A stretch of DNA of 37,902 nucleotides from positions 1,598-39,499 of the forward strand of contig CADANQ010000020.1 in the NCBI GenBank assembly GCA_902789365.1, given 5' to 3'. A program made the position numbers and the translations under genes. The notes under the pieces were generated by a model. It did not search any database, had not been told where the DNA came from, and saw only the letters and a list, made by a program, of their open reading frames with translations. Shown here one piece after another: positions 1-7,581 of the stretch. The first letter of the stretch is position 1. Each line of letters starts with the position of its first letter. The stretch is from an uncultured Eubacteriales bacterium (GTDB lineage Bacteria; Bacillota; Clostridia; Christensenellales; Aristaeellaceae).

Positions 1-126
1 CCGGCGAGGCTCAGGACTCGGGGAAGGGGTTTCCCTTCCCCGGACTCCGTTCTTCGCCCGGGGGGCTCGCGGGGGGTACGGGTACCCCCCGCGGTATCTA
101 AACTGTCCGCAGGACTGAACAGATAC
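1..126. repeat. Hairpin-rich intergenic segment at window edge
   Basis: Beyond the terminator of the J-domain gene this stretch carries three inverted repeats and no plausible gene. One has arms GGGGAAGGG and CCCTTCCCC around positions 20-42. A second has arms GCGGGGGGTAC and GTACCCCCCGC around 70-93. The third is an imperfect palindrome beginning GTATCT and ending AGATAC (about 92-124). It resembles a dispersed non-coding hairpin repeat, but only one copy is visible and the left edge is cut, so this is a description rather than an identification. Confidence 0.4.
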
Positions 127-156
127 AAAAAGAAAAAGCCCCGCGGAAAAGCGGAG
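127..156 (-). terminator. Intrinsic terminator after the J-domain gene
   Basis: On the minus strand CTCCGC and GCGGGG pair (one U-G wobble) around a TTTTCC loop, followed by C and two T-runs (A-rich 127-137 on the plus strand). It lies about 20 nt past the stop of the J-domain gene and would end the murA transcript. Confidence 0.65.
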
Positions 157-176
157 ACGCGCAGCAGAGGGAACGA

Positions 177-698
177 TCATTTTTTCAGCAGGCCCCTGGC
201 CCAGTCGGCGATGCGGTAGTGGATCTGCTGGTGCTTGCGCACGGCGACGGCGGCCCGCAGGGTCGCCTCGTGATAGTCCCTGTTTTCCGGGTCCATGCGG
301 GTGCAGACCTTGAAGGACTGCAGCGCGCTTTGATACTGCCCCATGCCCATCAGGATATTGCCCTGGAGGGCATACCAGGGGGCGGTTTTTTCCTCGATGT
401 GGCTCAGCTGCACCAGAGCCCTGTCGTACTGTTTGCGTTCAAAATAGCTTTGGGCCATGGCCATGGCCTTTTCCGGGCTGAGCACCACGTAATGGCTGGG
501 GGCCGGGCGGTTTGAGCAGCGCTGGAGGGCTTCCCGGTAGGCCAGGTTCAGCTGGATCATTTTCTCCTGGGCGGCGGCCTGTTCGGCCGAATCGGAAAAA
601 AGATCCGGATGGCAGGTTTTGGCCAGGGCGTGATAGGCCCGCCGGATATCGGCTTCAGGGGCGTTTTCCGAAAGGCCAAGCGTTTCGAAAGCGTTCAT
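177..698 (-). CDS. J-domain protein with C-terminal TPR-like helices
   Basis: A 173-residue protein with an N-terminal DnaJ domain (about residues 2-58). The HPD signature is present in CHPDLF, so it should be able to stimulate an Hsp70 ATPase. There is no G/F linker, zinc finger or DnaJ substrate-binding domain, so it is a small specialised co-chaperone and not DnaJ itself. The second half (about 70-150) contains helices of tetratricopeptide type, including YFERKQYDRALVQL and LMGMGQYQSALQSF, which suggest a client- or partner-binding surface. The start is the ATG at 698, with AAGGAG 7 nt upstream lying over the murA stop. The gap to murA is 11 nt, so the two are co-transcribed. The partner and substrate are unknown. 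Confidence 0.85.
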   Translation of the reverse strand: MNAFETLGLSENAPEADIRRAYHALAKTCHPDLFSDSAEQAAAQEKMIQLNLAYREALQRCSNRPAPSHYVVLSPEKAMAMAQSYFERKQYDRALVQLSHIEEKTAPWYALQGNILMGMGQYQSALQSFKVCTRMDPENRDYHEATLRAAVAVRKHQQIHYRIADWARGLLKK

Positions 699-709
699 GA
701 TCAGGCTCC

Positions 710-1972
710 TTATATCTTTTCCCGGCGGATATCGGCGCCCAGCGAGCGCAGCTTTTCCTCAAGACGTTCGTAGCCCCGGGTAATAAAGCCGGGCTCATAG
801 ATCTCGGTATCGCCCTGGGCCATCAGCCCGGCGACCACCAGGGCGGCCCCGGCGCGCAGGTCGGTGGCGGTAACGGGGGAACCGTACAGCTTTGATACGC
901 CGTCGATGATGGCGGTCTGGTCCAGGAGGGTGACCTGGGCCCCCATGCGCATCATTTCCCGCAGGTGCTTGAAGCGGTTCTCGAAAATGGATTCGATCAC
1001 GACGCTGCGGCCCTTGGCCATGGTGAGCATGGCCGACATGGGCTGCTGGAGGTCGGTGGGGAACCCGGGGTATTCCTGGGTCTTGATATTCACGGCCCGG
1101 TGCCCACGAAGGACGCCGATTTTGATGGCGTCGTCGGATTCGGTGACGGGCACGCCCATTTCCAGCAGCTTTGCGGTCAGGCTTTCCATATGGGTCGGGA
1201 TGCAGCCGTGAATGGTCACCTCGCCCCGGGTGGCCGCGGCGGCAATCATCAGCGTGCCGGTTTCGATCTGGTCCGGAATGACCGCGTAGGTGGAATGATG
1301 CAGACGCTTTACGCCCTTGATGCGGATGGTATCGGTGCCGGCGCCCTTGACCGAGCCGCCCATGGAGTTGATAAAGTTGGCCAGGTCCACCACGTGGGGT
1401 TCCCTGGCGGCGTTGTACAGGATGGTGTTGCCCTCGGCCCTGGCCGCCGCCATCATCACATTGATGGTGCCGCCGACGGTGATCCTGTCAAAAAAGACCC
1501 CGGCGCCCGTCAGGGGCCCCGTGGCGGTGATGACGGGCCAGCGGTCTTCCACCGTCGCGCCCAGGGACCGGAAGCCCTTGATATGCAGGTCGAAGGGGCG
1601 GTTCCCGATGGAACATCCGCCCGGATAGCCGACCTCCGCCTCGCCGCAGCGCCCGAGAAGCGCGCCGAGAAGGTAATAGCTGGCGCGCATTTTCTGGGTA
1701 TAGGCATAGGGGACCTGGCACTTTGTCACGGTGGTGGGGTCAACCTCCATGCGCTTGGTCGCCGGGTCAAAGCTGATGGCGGCGCCGAGATGACGAAGAA
1801 TCTCCACCAGCACGTGAACGTCCTCGATATCGGGGATGTTTTCCAGCACGCAGGGTTCGTCGCAAAGGAGCGCGGCCGGAATCACGGCCACGGACGTGTT
1901 TTTTCCGCCGGATACGTAGGTATCGCCTTTCAGCGCGTTTTCTCCGTGGATCACAAGCTTGTAATCGTCCAT
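710..1972 (-). CDS. murA: UDP-N-acetylglucosamine 1-carboxyvinyltransferase (MurA)
   Basis: First committed step of peptidoglycan synthesis: transfers enolpyruvate from PEP to UDP-GlcNAc in the cytoplasm. The 420-residue protein has the usual length. Visible signatures are the N-terminal GGKNTSVAVIPAALL segment, the loop with the catalytic cysteine (PGGCSIGNRPFDLH, Cys about 120, the fosfomycin target in this family), the PGFPTDLQQPMSAML segment with the catalytic Asp, and the C-terminal FENRFKHL motif. I place the start at the ATG at 1972 because AAGGAG lies 10 nt upstream and the homologous region begins there; a start at 2014 would overlap the promoter. Transcribed with the downstream J-domain gene. 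Confidence 0.95.
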   Translation of the reverse strand: MDDYKLVIHGENALKGDTYVSGGKNTSVAVIPAALLCDEPCVLENIPDIEDVHVLVEILRHLGAAISFDPATKRMEVDPTTVTKCQVPYAYTQKMRASYYLLGALLGRCGEAEVGYPGGCSIGNRPFDLHIKGFRSLGATVEDRWPVITATGPLTGAGVFFDRITVGGTINVMMAAARAEGNTILYNAAREPHVVDLANFINSMGGSVKGAGTDTIRIKGVKRLHHSTYAVIPDQIETGTLMIAAAATRGEVTIHGCIPTHMESLTAKLLEMGVPVTESDDAIKIGVLRGHRAVNIKTQEYPGFPTDLQQPMSAMLTMAKGRSVVIESIFENRFKHLREMMRMGAQVTLLDQTAIIDGVSKLYGSPVTATDLRAGAALVVAGLMAQGDTEIYEPGFITRGYERLEEKLRSLGADIRREKI

Positions 1973-2004
1973 GCGTGCGGCGCTCCTTTCCATTGGTGTT
2001 ATCC

Positions 2005-2033
2005 AGTATAGCACAATCCCACGGGCAAGGCAA
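2005..2033 (-). promoter_or_regulatory. Promoter of murA
   Basis: Minus strand: TTGCCT (2028-2033), a 17-nt spacer, then TATACT (2005-2010), about 30 nt before the chosen murA start. The -10 matches five of six consensus bases and the -35 four of six. Confidence 0.6.
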
Positions 2034-2056
2034 GGAATACGGGAAAACGGACAAAC

Positions 2057-2656
2057 TCACTTCAGGGCTTTCATACGCCGCCGGAGCACGTCGGGGGAGG
2101 CGACGGAAAAGCCGAAAAAGCCCAGGGCCTTTCCCAGGGCGTAATACACCCCGTGACTGTAGGCGGTGAGACGGGCCTTTTCCAGATGGATGCCGCCCTT
2201 TTTGTCCACCAGGTCCTCCCGGACGCGGAGGGATACGATCCTCGCGATGAACAGGTCGTGGCTTCCCAGGGGGAGGATCTTTTCCACGCGGCAGCCCAGG
2301 TGGATCGGCGCGCCGGCAATGCCCGGGGCCCGGGCCAATCCTTCCGCCGGTACGCACTCCATGCCCCGGGCGGCAAGCTTGTCACCGTCCCTTCCGGAGC
2401 GGACGCCGCAGTAATCCGCGTCCGCCAGCATCTCCTCCGAGCACAGGTTGATGACGAATTCGCCGCTTGAGGAGATCAGGCCGTGGGAATAGCGCCCGGG
2501 CCGGACGGAGATGGAAACCATCGGCGGGTCGGAGCAGACCGTGCCGGCCCAGGCGACGGTCAGCGCGTTGGGACGCCCGTTTTCGTCGGCGCAGGAAACC
2601 AGCACGGCGGGCACGGGGGAGAGAAGGGCGCCGGGGGAGAGGGAAACGTAATCCAT
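2057..2656 (-). CDS. Flavin reductase family protein (FMN-binding split barrel)
   Basis: A 199-residue protein of the DIM6/NTAB (flavin reductase-like) family, which binds FMN in a split beta-barrel and usually passes electrons from NAD(P)H to flavin or a partner. Family features are the N-terminal LLSPVPAVLVSC strand, NALTVAWAG with the following DPPMVSISVRPGRYS segment, and GEFVINL. The start is the ATG at 2656, with GGAGG 5 nt upstream; an upstream TTG would give an unlikely Arg/Pro-rich extension. It follows the HI0933-type flavoprotein by about 75 nt, suggesting a shared redox role, but the substrate cannot be read from sequence. Confidence 0.85.
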   Translation of the reverse strand: MDYVSLSPGALLSPVPAVLVSCADENGRPNALTVAWAGTVCSDPPMVSISVRPGRYSHGLISSSGEFVINLCSEEMLADADYCGVRSGRDGDKLAARGMECVPAEGLARAPGIAGAPIHLGCRVEKILPLGSHDLFIARIVSLRVREDLVDKKGGIHLEKARLTAYSHGVYYALGKALGFFGFSVASPDVLRRRMKALK

Positions 2657-2730
2657 ATTTGCCTCCAGACGGTCAAAAAACGGGGTGGGGAAACAGGGGA
2701 AGAATCTTCCGCGGACAGGTCCCCGCCGGG

Positions 2731-3933
2731 TCAAAGGACGCAGCTTTTTCCGGCGGCGATGCCGCTGAGGAACGCGAACATCAGGTTGAACCCGCCGCAG
2801 TCCCCGTCCACGTCCAGCATTTCGCCGGCGCAGTACAAACCGGGCACCCGCCGGCTTTCCATGGTGCGGGGATCAAAAAGCGCGGTATCGATGCCCCCGC
2901 GCATCACCTGGGCCGCGTCGGCGCGGACGCCGGTGACGGTAAGGGTGAAATCCGTCAGACGTCTTGCCAGCTCCTTCACGCCGGGGCGTCCCCGGTCGAC
3001 GACGCCGGCAAGCACCCGGGGAAGGAGTCCGGTGAACAGGTCCTCCCGGGGCAAAAGCGAAAGGCGGGCGGCGAGGAGCGCTTCCGCGTCCCCGGGGGAG
3101 CGGAACGCGTCCCGGCCCGAAATGAAATGAAAATGATCCCGCGGGGCGATATCCAGGAGGGGCGACAGGTCCAGGGACAGCGTGACATGAGCCCCCGGAC
3201 GCGCGGCCGCGTCGGCGGAAAGCTGCATGACGGCGATGCCGCTCAGCCCCCGGTCGCCGAACAGCACCTCGCCTCCGGCCTGGGCCACCGGCTCGCCGTC
3301 CGCCTTCAGCGTTACCGCGGCGGGCAGGCGCAGCCCCTTCAGCGCGCCCAGGGAGCGCATATCGCATTCCAGGGGGCACAGGGCGGGAACCAGGGGGATC
3401 ATGGGGTGTCCCAGGCCGGTCAGAAGGCCGTAGGAGCCCTTCCTCTCCCCGGTCCCGGCGGGGGAGCCGCAGCATACGATCACCTTATCGGCGCCGTGCC
3501 ATTCCCCCCCGGCGCGCACCCGGAAGGCGCCGCCGCGCGATTCTATGCTGTCGGCGGGGCTGGAGGGGATGAAGCGGACGCCCCCGCGGGCGCAGGCCGC
3601 CCTGAGCGCGTCCAGCACCGAGGCAGCCTGGTGGGTGGCGGGGTACACCCGTCCGTCCTCCTCCGCCCGGGACATCACATTGAGGCCGATGCCGTCAAAA
3701 AAGGCGCGCAGCCGCCGGGGCCCGTCGCTTCCCAGGACCGCTTTGGCGAATTCCTCGCCGTGGAAATACTTAAGCTCCCCGTCGTTCATCAGGTTGCAGC
3801 GCCCGTTGCCGGTGGCCAGGATCTTTTTGCCGGGCCGCTCCTCCTTTTCCAGCACGGTCACCCGTGCGGCGGAGGACGCGGAAACGGCGGCGGCCAGTCC
3901 GGAGGCGCCGCCGCCGATCACAAGGATATCCAT
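2731..3933 (-). CDS. HI0933/YhiN-family FAD-dependent oxidoreductase
   Basis: A 400-residue flavoprotein of the HI0933-like family (annotated variously as aminoacetone oxidase family, YhiN or BaiN). The N-terminal Rossmann motif GGGASGLAA (residues about 7-15) binds FAD, followed by the family block KKILATGNGRCNL near residue 37. The C-terminal FAD contact is in GLYCAGEMLDVDGDCGGFN. Length is typical. Its ATG at 3933 overlaps the preceding unknown gene by 16 nt, so the two are coupled. The physiological substrate is unsettled for the family as a whole; an NAD(P)H-dependent reductase role beside the flavin reductase is inference only. Confidence 0.9.
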   Translation of the reverse strand: MDILVIGGGASGLAAAVSASSAARVTVLEKEERPGKKILATGNGRCNLMNDGELKYFHGEEFAKAVLGSDGPRRLRAFFDGIGLNVMSRAEEDGRVYPATHQAASVLDALRAACARGGVRFIPSSPADSIESRGGAFRVRAGGEWHGADKVIVCCGSPAGTGERKGSYGLLTGLGHPMIPLVPALCPLECDMRSLGALKGLRLPAAVTLKADGEPVAQAGGEVLFGDRGLSGIAVMQLSADAAARPGAHVTLSLDLSPLLDIAPRDHFHFISGRDAFRSPGDAEALLAARLSLLPREDLFTGLLPRVLAGVVDRGRPGVKELARRLTDFTLTVTGVRADAAQVMRGGIDTALFDPRTMESRRVPGLYCAGEMLDVDGDCGGFNLMFAFLSGIAAGKSCVL

Positions 3934-4421
3934 TGCAGGTCCCCTTCCAGGAGCCGGGCCGCCTCAAGGGCAATCATGGCGGTCGTCCGGGTCCTGATCT
4001 TTTTTTTCGCGGCCAGAGCGCGGGCATAGGCCGCCTTGAGGGGCGGCAGAAGGTCGCCGGCCTTCCGCTTAAGGCGCGCTTTGCCCAGGACGCGCAGAAG
4101 GAAAAGCGTAAAGCCTTCGTCCGCGGGCCCGTCCTCCCGGTAAAGGTAAAGGAGGCGCGCGAAGCGCCCCATCGGGCCGGAGGGAAAGGCGGGGTCCGCT
4201 TCCTGAGGGCAGAGGCTGTCCGAAAGCCCGGCTTCCGGCGTAAAAAACCATACGCCGTTTTCCTCCCGGGCGCGCCAGCCTGCCCCCGGCGGCGGGACGT
4301 CCGGAAAGCGCCTCAGGTCCGAAAAGAACAGGCTGTCCTCCCGCAGGGAAAAGCGGACGGGCGCGCCGGGGGGCAGGCGGGAGGCAAGGTCCTTTTTGAG
4401 CTCGTCGTACAGGTCATTCAT
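3918..4421 (-). CDS. Unknown protein, 167 residues, in a redox gene cluster
   Basis: I do not recognise this family. The protein is predicted soluble: no signal peptide or membrane segment. It has a charged N-terminal helix, a middle section with aromatic residues (ENGVWFF), an LLYLYRE stretch, and a basic helical C-terminal half rich in Lys, Arg and Ala. It overlaps the upstream DUF1934-like gene by 8 nt and the downstream flavoprotein by 16 nt. Overlaps on both sides and codon use like its neighbours argue that it is a real gene. Confidence 0.65.
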   Translation of the reverse strand: MNDLYDELKKDLASRLPPGAPVRFSLREDSLFFSDLRRFPDVPPPGAGWRAREENGVWFFTPEAGLSDSLCPQEADPAFPSGPMGRFARLLYLYREDGPADEGFTLFLLRVLGKARLKRKAGDLLPPLKAAYARALAAKKKIRTRTTAMIALEAARLLEGDLQWISL

Positions 4422-4890
4422 TGGGCGCGAAGCGGAGGGTCAGGTCGTGCATCGCGGTGAAGCGGCCCTGGATGTCCACCTGGTACACCAGGCGCAGCGA
4501 GGCCTGCTCCTCGCCGAAGGAGGCATTCACCTGAACGGTGTAGATCCCCATGGCCAGGTCGCCCCAGGGGGTGCGGTAGGCCCCGTCGAAGCGCCTGCCC
4601 TTTTCAAATACCATGGTGGTGGAGAAATCGCCGGCGCGTTCCATCACGACGCGGCCCTCCGTCAGGGTAATGACCACCTCCTGGGAGCCGTTCCCGTCGG
4701 GATCGGATTCGATATAATTCAGCTTCCAGCCTTCGTCAAGGCGCCGCAGCGTCCCCACGGTGACCACCCGGACGGTTTCGGGCTCGTCCCCGTCGGGAGA
4801 ACGGTTTTCGCCGGTCACCGAAAGCAGCACGCCCATGCTGTCTCCGGACTTCATCCGGGAAAAGATCCCGGGATCAGCTGTTTCTGTCAA
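4414..4890 (-). CDS. DUF1934-like beta-barrel protein
   Basis: Resembles the DUF1934 family (YwiB-type, calycin-like beta-barrel) of Firmicutes, whose function is not established. Typical traits are the alternating strand pattern from GVLLSVTGENR onward, WKLNYIESD, GRVVMERAGDFSTTMVFEKGRR with its TTM-F-G core, and the closing YQVDIQGRFTAMHDLTLRF. Two starts are possible: a TTG at 4890 with GAGGAG 10 nt upstream, overlapping the aldo/keto reductase end by 17 nt (158 residues), or the ATG at 4854 (146 residues), which has no clear ribosome site but fits the family length better. I annotate the longer form on the ribosome-site evidence. Confidence 0.75.
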   Translation of the reverse strand: MTETADPGIFSRMKSGDSMGVLLSVTGENRSPDGDEPETVRVVTVGTLRRLDEGWKLNYIESDPDGNGSQEVVITLTEGRVVMERAGDFSTTMVFEKGRRFDGAYRTPWGDLAMGIYTVQVNASFGEEQASLRLVYQVDIQGRFTAMHDLTLRFAPNE

Positions 4891-5860
4891 TGAATTCAAG
4901 CTCCTCCCCGGTAAAGGGCGCGCCGGAGGCGCAGCGCACGTTGTCAAGGATCTGCGCGGGCCTGGAAGCGCCGATGATCACCGACGTGACTGCGCTGTCC
5001 TTCAAAACCCACTGGAGGGCCATCTGGGCCAGGGACTGGCCGCGCTTAAGCGCCAGGCTGTTGAGGGCGCGGATCTTTTCCAGGCGTTCTTCGGTCAGGA
5101 CGCTGTCCTTCAGGAAGCGTCCGTCGGTGCGGATGCGGGAATCCTCCGGGATGCCGTTCAGATACCTGTCGGTCAGAAGGCCCTGGGCCAGAGGCGAGAA
5201 GCAGATGATGCCCAGGCCCTCTTCCTCGGCGGCCTTTTTCAGGCCGTTCTGCTCGATGGAACGGTCAAAAATGGAATAGCGGTTCTGGTTGATGACCAGG
5301 GGGATATGCCTTTCACGGCAGATCTTCGCGGCCCGGGTCATCTGTTCCCCGTTGTAATTGCTGATGCCCGCGTACAGGGCCTTGCCCTGCCTGACGATAT
5401 CCCCCAGGGCCTCCATGGTCTCCTCCAGGGGGGTGTCGGGATCAGGCCGGTGATGGTAGAAGATGTCCACGTAATCAAGGCCCAGGCGTCTGAGGCTCCG
5501 GTCCAGGCTGGCCATCAGGTACTTGCGGCTGCCCCATTCCCCGTAGGGGCCGGGCCACATGTAATAGCCCGCCTTGGTGGATACCAGGATCTCGTCCCGC
5601 CAGGGCATCAGGTCGTCCCGGAGGATGCGGCCGAAGTTCTCCTCAGCGCTGCCCGCCTCCGGGCCGTAGTTGTTGGCCAGGTCGAAATGGGTGATCCCCT
5701 GATCAAAGGCGGTTGTGCACATGGCGCGCATATTGTCATAACTGCCGGAAGAACCGAAATTGTGCCACAGCCCCAGGGAGACCGGGGGCAGCTTCAGGCC
5801 GCTTTTTCCGCAGCGGTTGTATTCAAAGTGTTCGTAGCGGTCGGGGGAAGCGGTGTACAT
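4874..5860 (-). CDS. Aldo/keto reductase, YghZ/GAP-reductase type
   Basis: A 328-residue NADPH-dependent aldo/keto reductase. The opening YNRCGKSGLKLPPVSLGLWH closely matches the YghZ group, described as L-glyceraldehyde-3-phosphate and methylglyoxal reductases. The catalytic tetrad is visible: Asp and Tyr in FDLANNYGP, Lys in VSTKAG and His in FYHHRPDP. The C-terminal VIIGASRPAQILDNV is the usual cofactor segment. The start at 5860 has AGGAGG about 10 nt upstream. It follows the aro operon terminator, so it either depends on read-through or has a promoter I could not see. Detoxification of reactive aldehydes is plausible but inferred. Confidence 0.9.
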   Translation of the reverse strand: MYTASPDRYEHFEYNRCGKSGLKLPPVSLGLWHNFGSSGSYDNMRAMCTTAFDQGITHFDLANNYGPEAGSAEENFGRILRDDLMPWRDEILVSTKAGYYMWPGPYGEWGSRKYLMASLDRSLRRLGLDYVDIFYHHRPDPDTPLEETMEALGDIVRQGKALYAGISNYNGEQMTRAAKICRERHIPLVINQNRYSIFDRSIEQNGLKKAAEEEGLGIICFSPLAQGLLTDRYLNGIPEDSRIRTDGRFLKDSVLTEERLEKIRALNSLALKRGQSLAQMALQWVLKDSAVTSVIIGASRPAQILDNVRCASGAPFTGEELEFIDRNS

Positions 5861-5879
5861 TTTTTATTTTCCTCCTGTC

Positions 5880-5905
5880 AAAAAAGTTGCGCCTGATTGC
5901 AGGCG
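5880..5905 (-). terminator. Intrinsic terminator closing the aromatic operon
   Basis: Minus strand: CGCCTG, loop CAAT, CAGGCG, then CAAC and a run of six T. It begins just past the aroQ stop at 5911. The plus strand also carries a T-run after the stem, so it could work both ways. Confidence 0.7.
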
Positions 5906-5910
5906 ATTTT

Positions 5911-6354
5911 TTACGGCGCGCCTGCGCCGATCCGGTCCCTGAGCCACGCAAGCCCCTCGCGGTAGCCCTCGAAGCCCTTTCCGGCGATGGTCTTTCCGGC
6001 GTACAGGGAAACGTAGGAAAACCTCCTGAACTCCTCCCGGCCCGAAATGTCGCTCAGATGGACCTCGCAGACGGGCAGCCCGACGGCCTTGAGGGCGTCC
6101 AGGATGGCTACGGAGGTGTGGGTGTAGGCGGCGGGATTGATCAGGATGCCGTCAAAGCGCCCCAGCGCGCCCTGGATGCGGTCCACGATGTCGCCCTCGT
6201 GGTTGCTCTGGTAAAGCTCCGCGTCCAGGCCGATCTCTTCCGCCCAGGCGAGGATGCTTTCCTCCAGGTCATGAAAGGTCCGCTTTCCGTAGATGTCGGG
6301 CTCGCGGATCCCCAGCATGTTCAGGTTGGGGCCGTTGATCACAAGGATACGCAT
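5911..6354 (-). CDS. aroQ: 3-dehydroquinate dehydratase, type II
   Basis: Third step of the shikimate pathway: dehydrates 3-dehydroquinate to 3-dehydroshikimate. At 147 residues it is the small dodecameric type II enzyme. Diagnostic segments are INGPNLNMLGIREPDIYG (flexible lid with the catalytic Arg and Tyr), QSNHEGDIVDRI, NPAAYTHTSVAILDAL (substrate-binding Asn and Thr) and VCEVHLSDISGREEFRRFS (catalytic His). The start overlaps the end of the aroE-aroK fusion by 16 nt with GGAGG 7 nt upstream, so it is translationally coupled. It is the last gene of the operon. Confidence 0.95.
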   Translation of the reverse strand: MRILVINGPNLNMLGIREPDIYGKRTFHDLEESILAWAEEIGLDAELYQSNHEGDIVDRIQGALGRFDGILINPAAYTHTSVAILDALKAVGLPVCEVHLSDISGREEFRRFSYVSLYAGKTIAGKGFEGYREGLAWLRDRIGAGAP

Positions 6355-7580
6355 TTCAGGTCCTCCAGGATCGCCCGGACGGCGTCGTCCGGGGAAGTCA
6401 GGTTGTCCATTGCCGCGTCCGCGGTCAGGGCGTACAGCGGCGCCCGCTCTTTTTCCATGGCCCTGAGCGCCGCCAGATCCCTGCTGAGGGGACGGCCGGC
6501 GGTCGCCAGCGCCTCCGCGGGACGGCGGATCAGGAAGACCCGGCCGTTCATCCGCATCCGAAGGCGGTTTTCCTCCCGGAGGACCGCGCCGCCGCCGGTG
6601 GAGATCACCTGGCCGGAGCGGCGGGCCGCTTCCCGGATGACATCGGCTTCCAGGTCCCGGAAAGCCTTTTCCCCGCGCCGCGAGAAAATTTCCGGGATGG
6701 GCATTCCCGCTTTTTCGACGATCTTTTCGTCAGTATCAATATACGGCATCGACAGCTTTTCGGCAAGCATTTTTCCTATGGTGCTTTTGCCGCTTCCGGG
6801 CATGCCGCACAGGACCAGGTTCTCCTTCTGCCTTGTGAGGGCGGAAAAGACCCTCTCAAGCTCCCCGGTGTCCTCCTCCCGGTCCGTAAAAACGGCGTTG
6901 GCGGCGCTGCCCTGGGCTGCCAGCATATACAGCCCGCCGGCGGCGGGAACGCCCAGGCTCCGGGCGGCCTGCACGAAAAGGGTGCGCAGGGGATTGTACA
7001 CCAGGTCCAAAGCGCCCTTCAGGGCCGGAAAACGGGCGGGATCCGCGGGCATGGCGTCCTCGGATGGGTACATCCCCACGGGCGTGGCGTTGACCAGCAC
7101 CTCGGTATCCGTCAGGGAATAAAGAACGCCGTAATCCACCGGGCCGGAACGGGATACAACGGTGACCGACGCGGCTCCGCGGCTTTTCGCCGCCCAGACC
7201 GCCGTGCGGGAGGCGCCTCCGGAGCCCAGGACGACCACATGCCTTCCCTTAAAGGAAACGCCGGCCCGGTCCGCCAGGGCCAGGAAGCCGGCGGCGTCGG
7301 TGTTGTCGCCGTACAGGCTGCCGTCGGGCTGTTTTTTGACGGTGTTCACCGCCCCGATGGCCTCCGCCCGGGGGGAAAGGGCCGAAAGATACGGGATTAC
7401 CTTCCGTTTGTAGGGGATGGTCACGTTCAGTCCGTCGAATTCCCGGCTTTTAAGGAACGGGCCCACCTCGTCCTCCTCAAGGTCCTTGAGGCTGTAGCGG
7501 TCGTTGCCGAAAAGACGGTGGAGGGACGGGGAAAAGGAGTGGCCCAGGGGATGCCCGATCAGGTAAAAACGCCCGTCCAT
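6339..7580 (-). CDS. aroEK: Fused shikimate dehydrogenase - shikimate kinase
   Basis: A 413-residue fusion of two consecutive pathway enzymes. Residues 1 to about 255 are AroE: substrate motif SFSPSLH, catalytic Lys58 in NVTIPYKRK, AIGAVNT, the GDNTD Asp95, a nucleotide fold at LGSGGASRTAV (118-128), and the late AAQG Gln. Residues about 256-413 are AroK: Walker A GMPGSGKST (259-267), DTDEKI with Asp284, FSRRGEKAFRDLE, and the shikimate-binding STGGGAV (328-333). The join has no frameshift and no long linker, and all expected catalytic residues are present. The gene starts 1 nt after the pheA stop, with GGAGG inside the pheA end. It would convert 3-dehydroshikimate to shikimate 3-phosphate on one polypeptide. 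Confidence 0.95.
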   Translation of the reverse strand: MDGRFYLIGHPLGHSFSPSLHRLFGNDRYSLKDLEEDEVGPFLKSREFDGLNVTIPYKRKVIPYLSALSPRAEAIGAVNTVKKQPDGSLYGDNTDAAGFLALADRAGVSFKGRHVVVLGSGGASRTAVWAAKSRGAASVTVVSRSGPVDYGVLYSLTDTEVLVNATPVGMYPSEDAMPADPARFPALKGALDLVYNPLRTLFVQAARSLGVPAAGGLYMLAAQGSAANAVFTDREEDTGELERVFSALTRQKENLVLCGMPGSGKSTIGKMLAEKLSMPYIDTDEKIVEKAGMPIPEIFSRRGEKAFRDLEADVIREAARRSGQVISTGGGAVLREENRLRMRMNGRVFLIRRPAEALATAGRPLSRDLAALRAMEKERAPLYALTADAAMDNLTSPDDAVRAILEDLKCVSL

Positions 7581-7581
7581 T

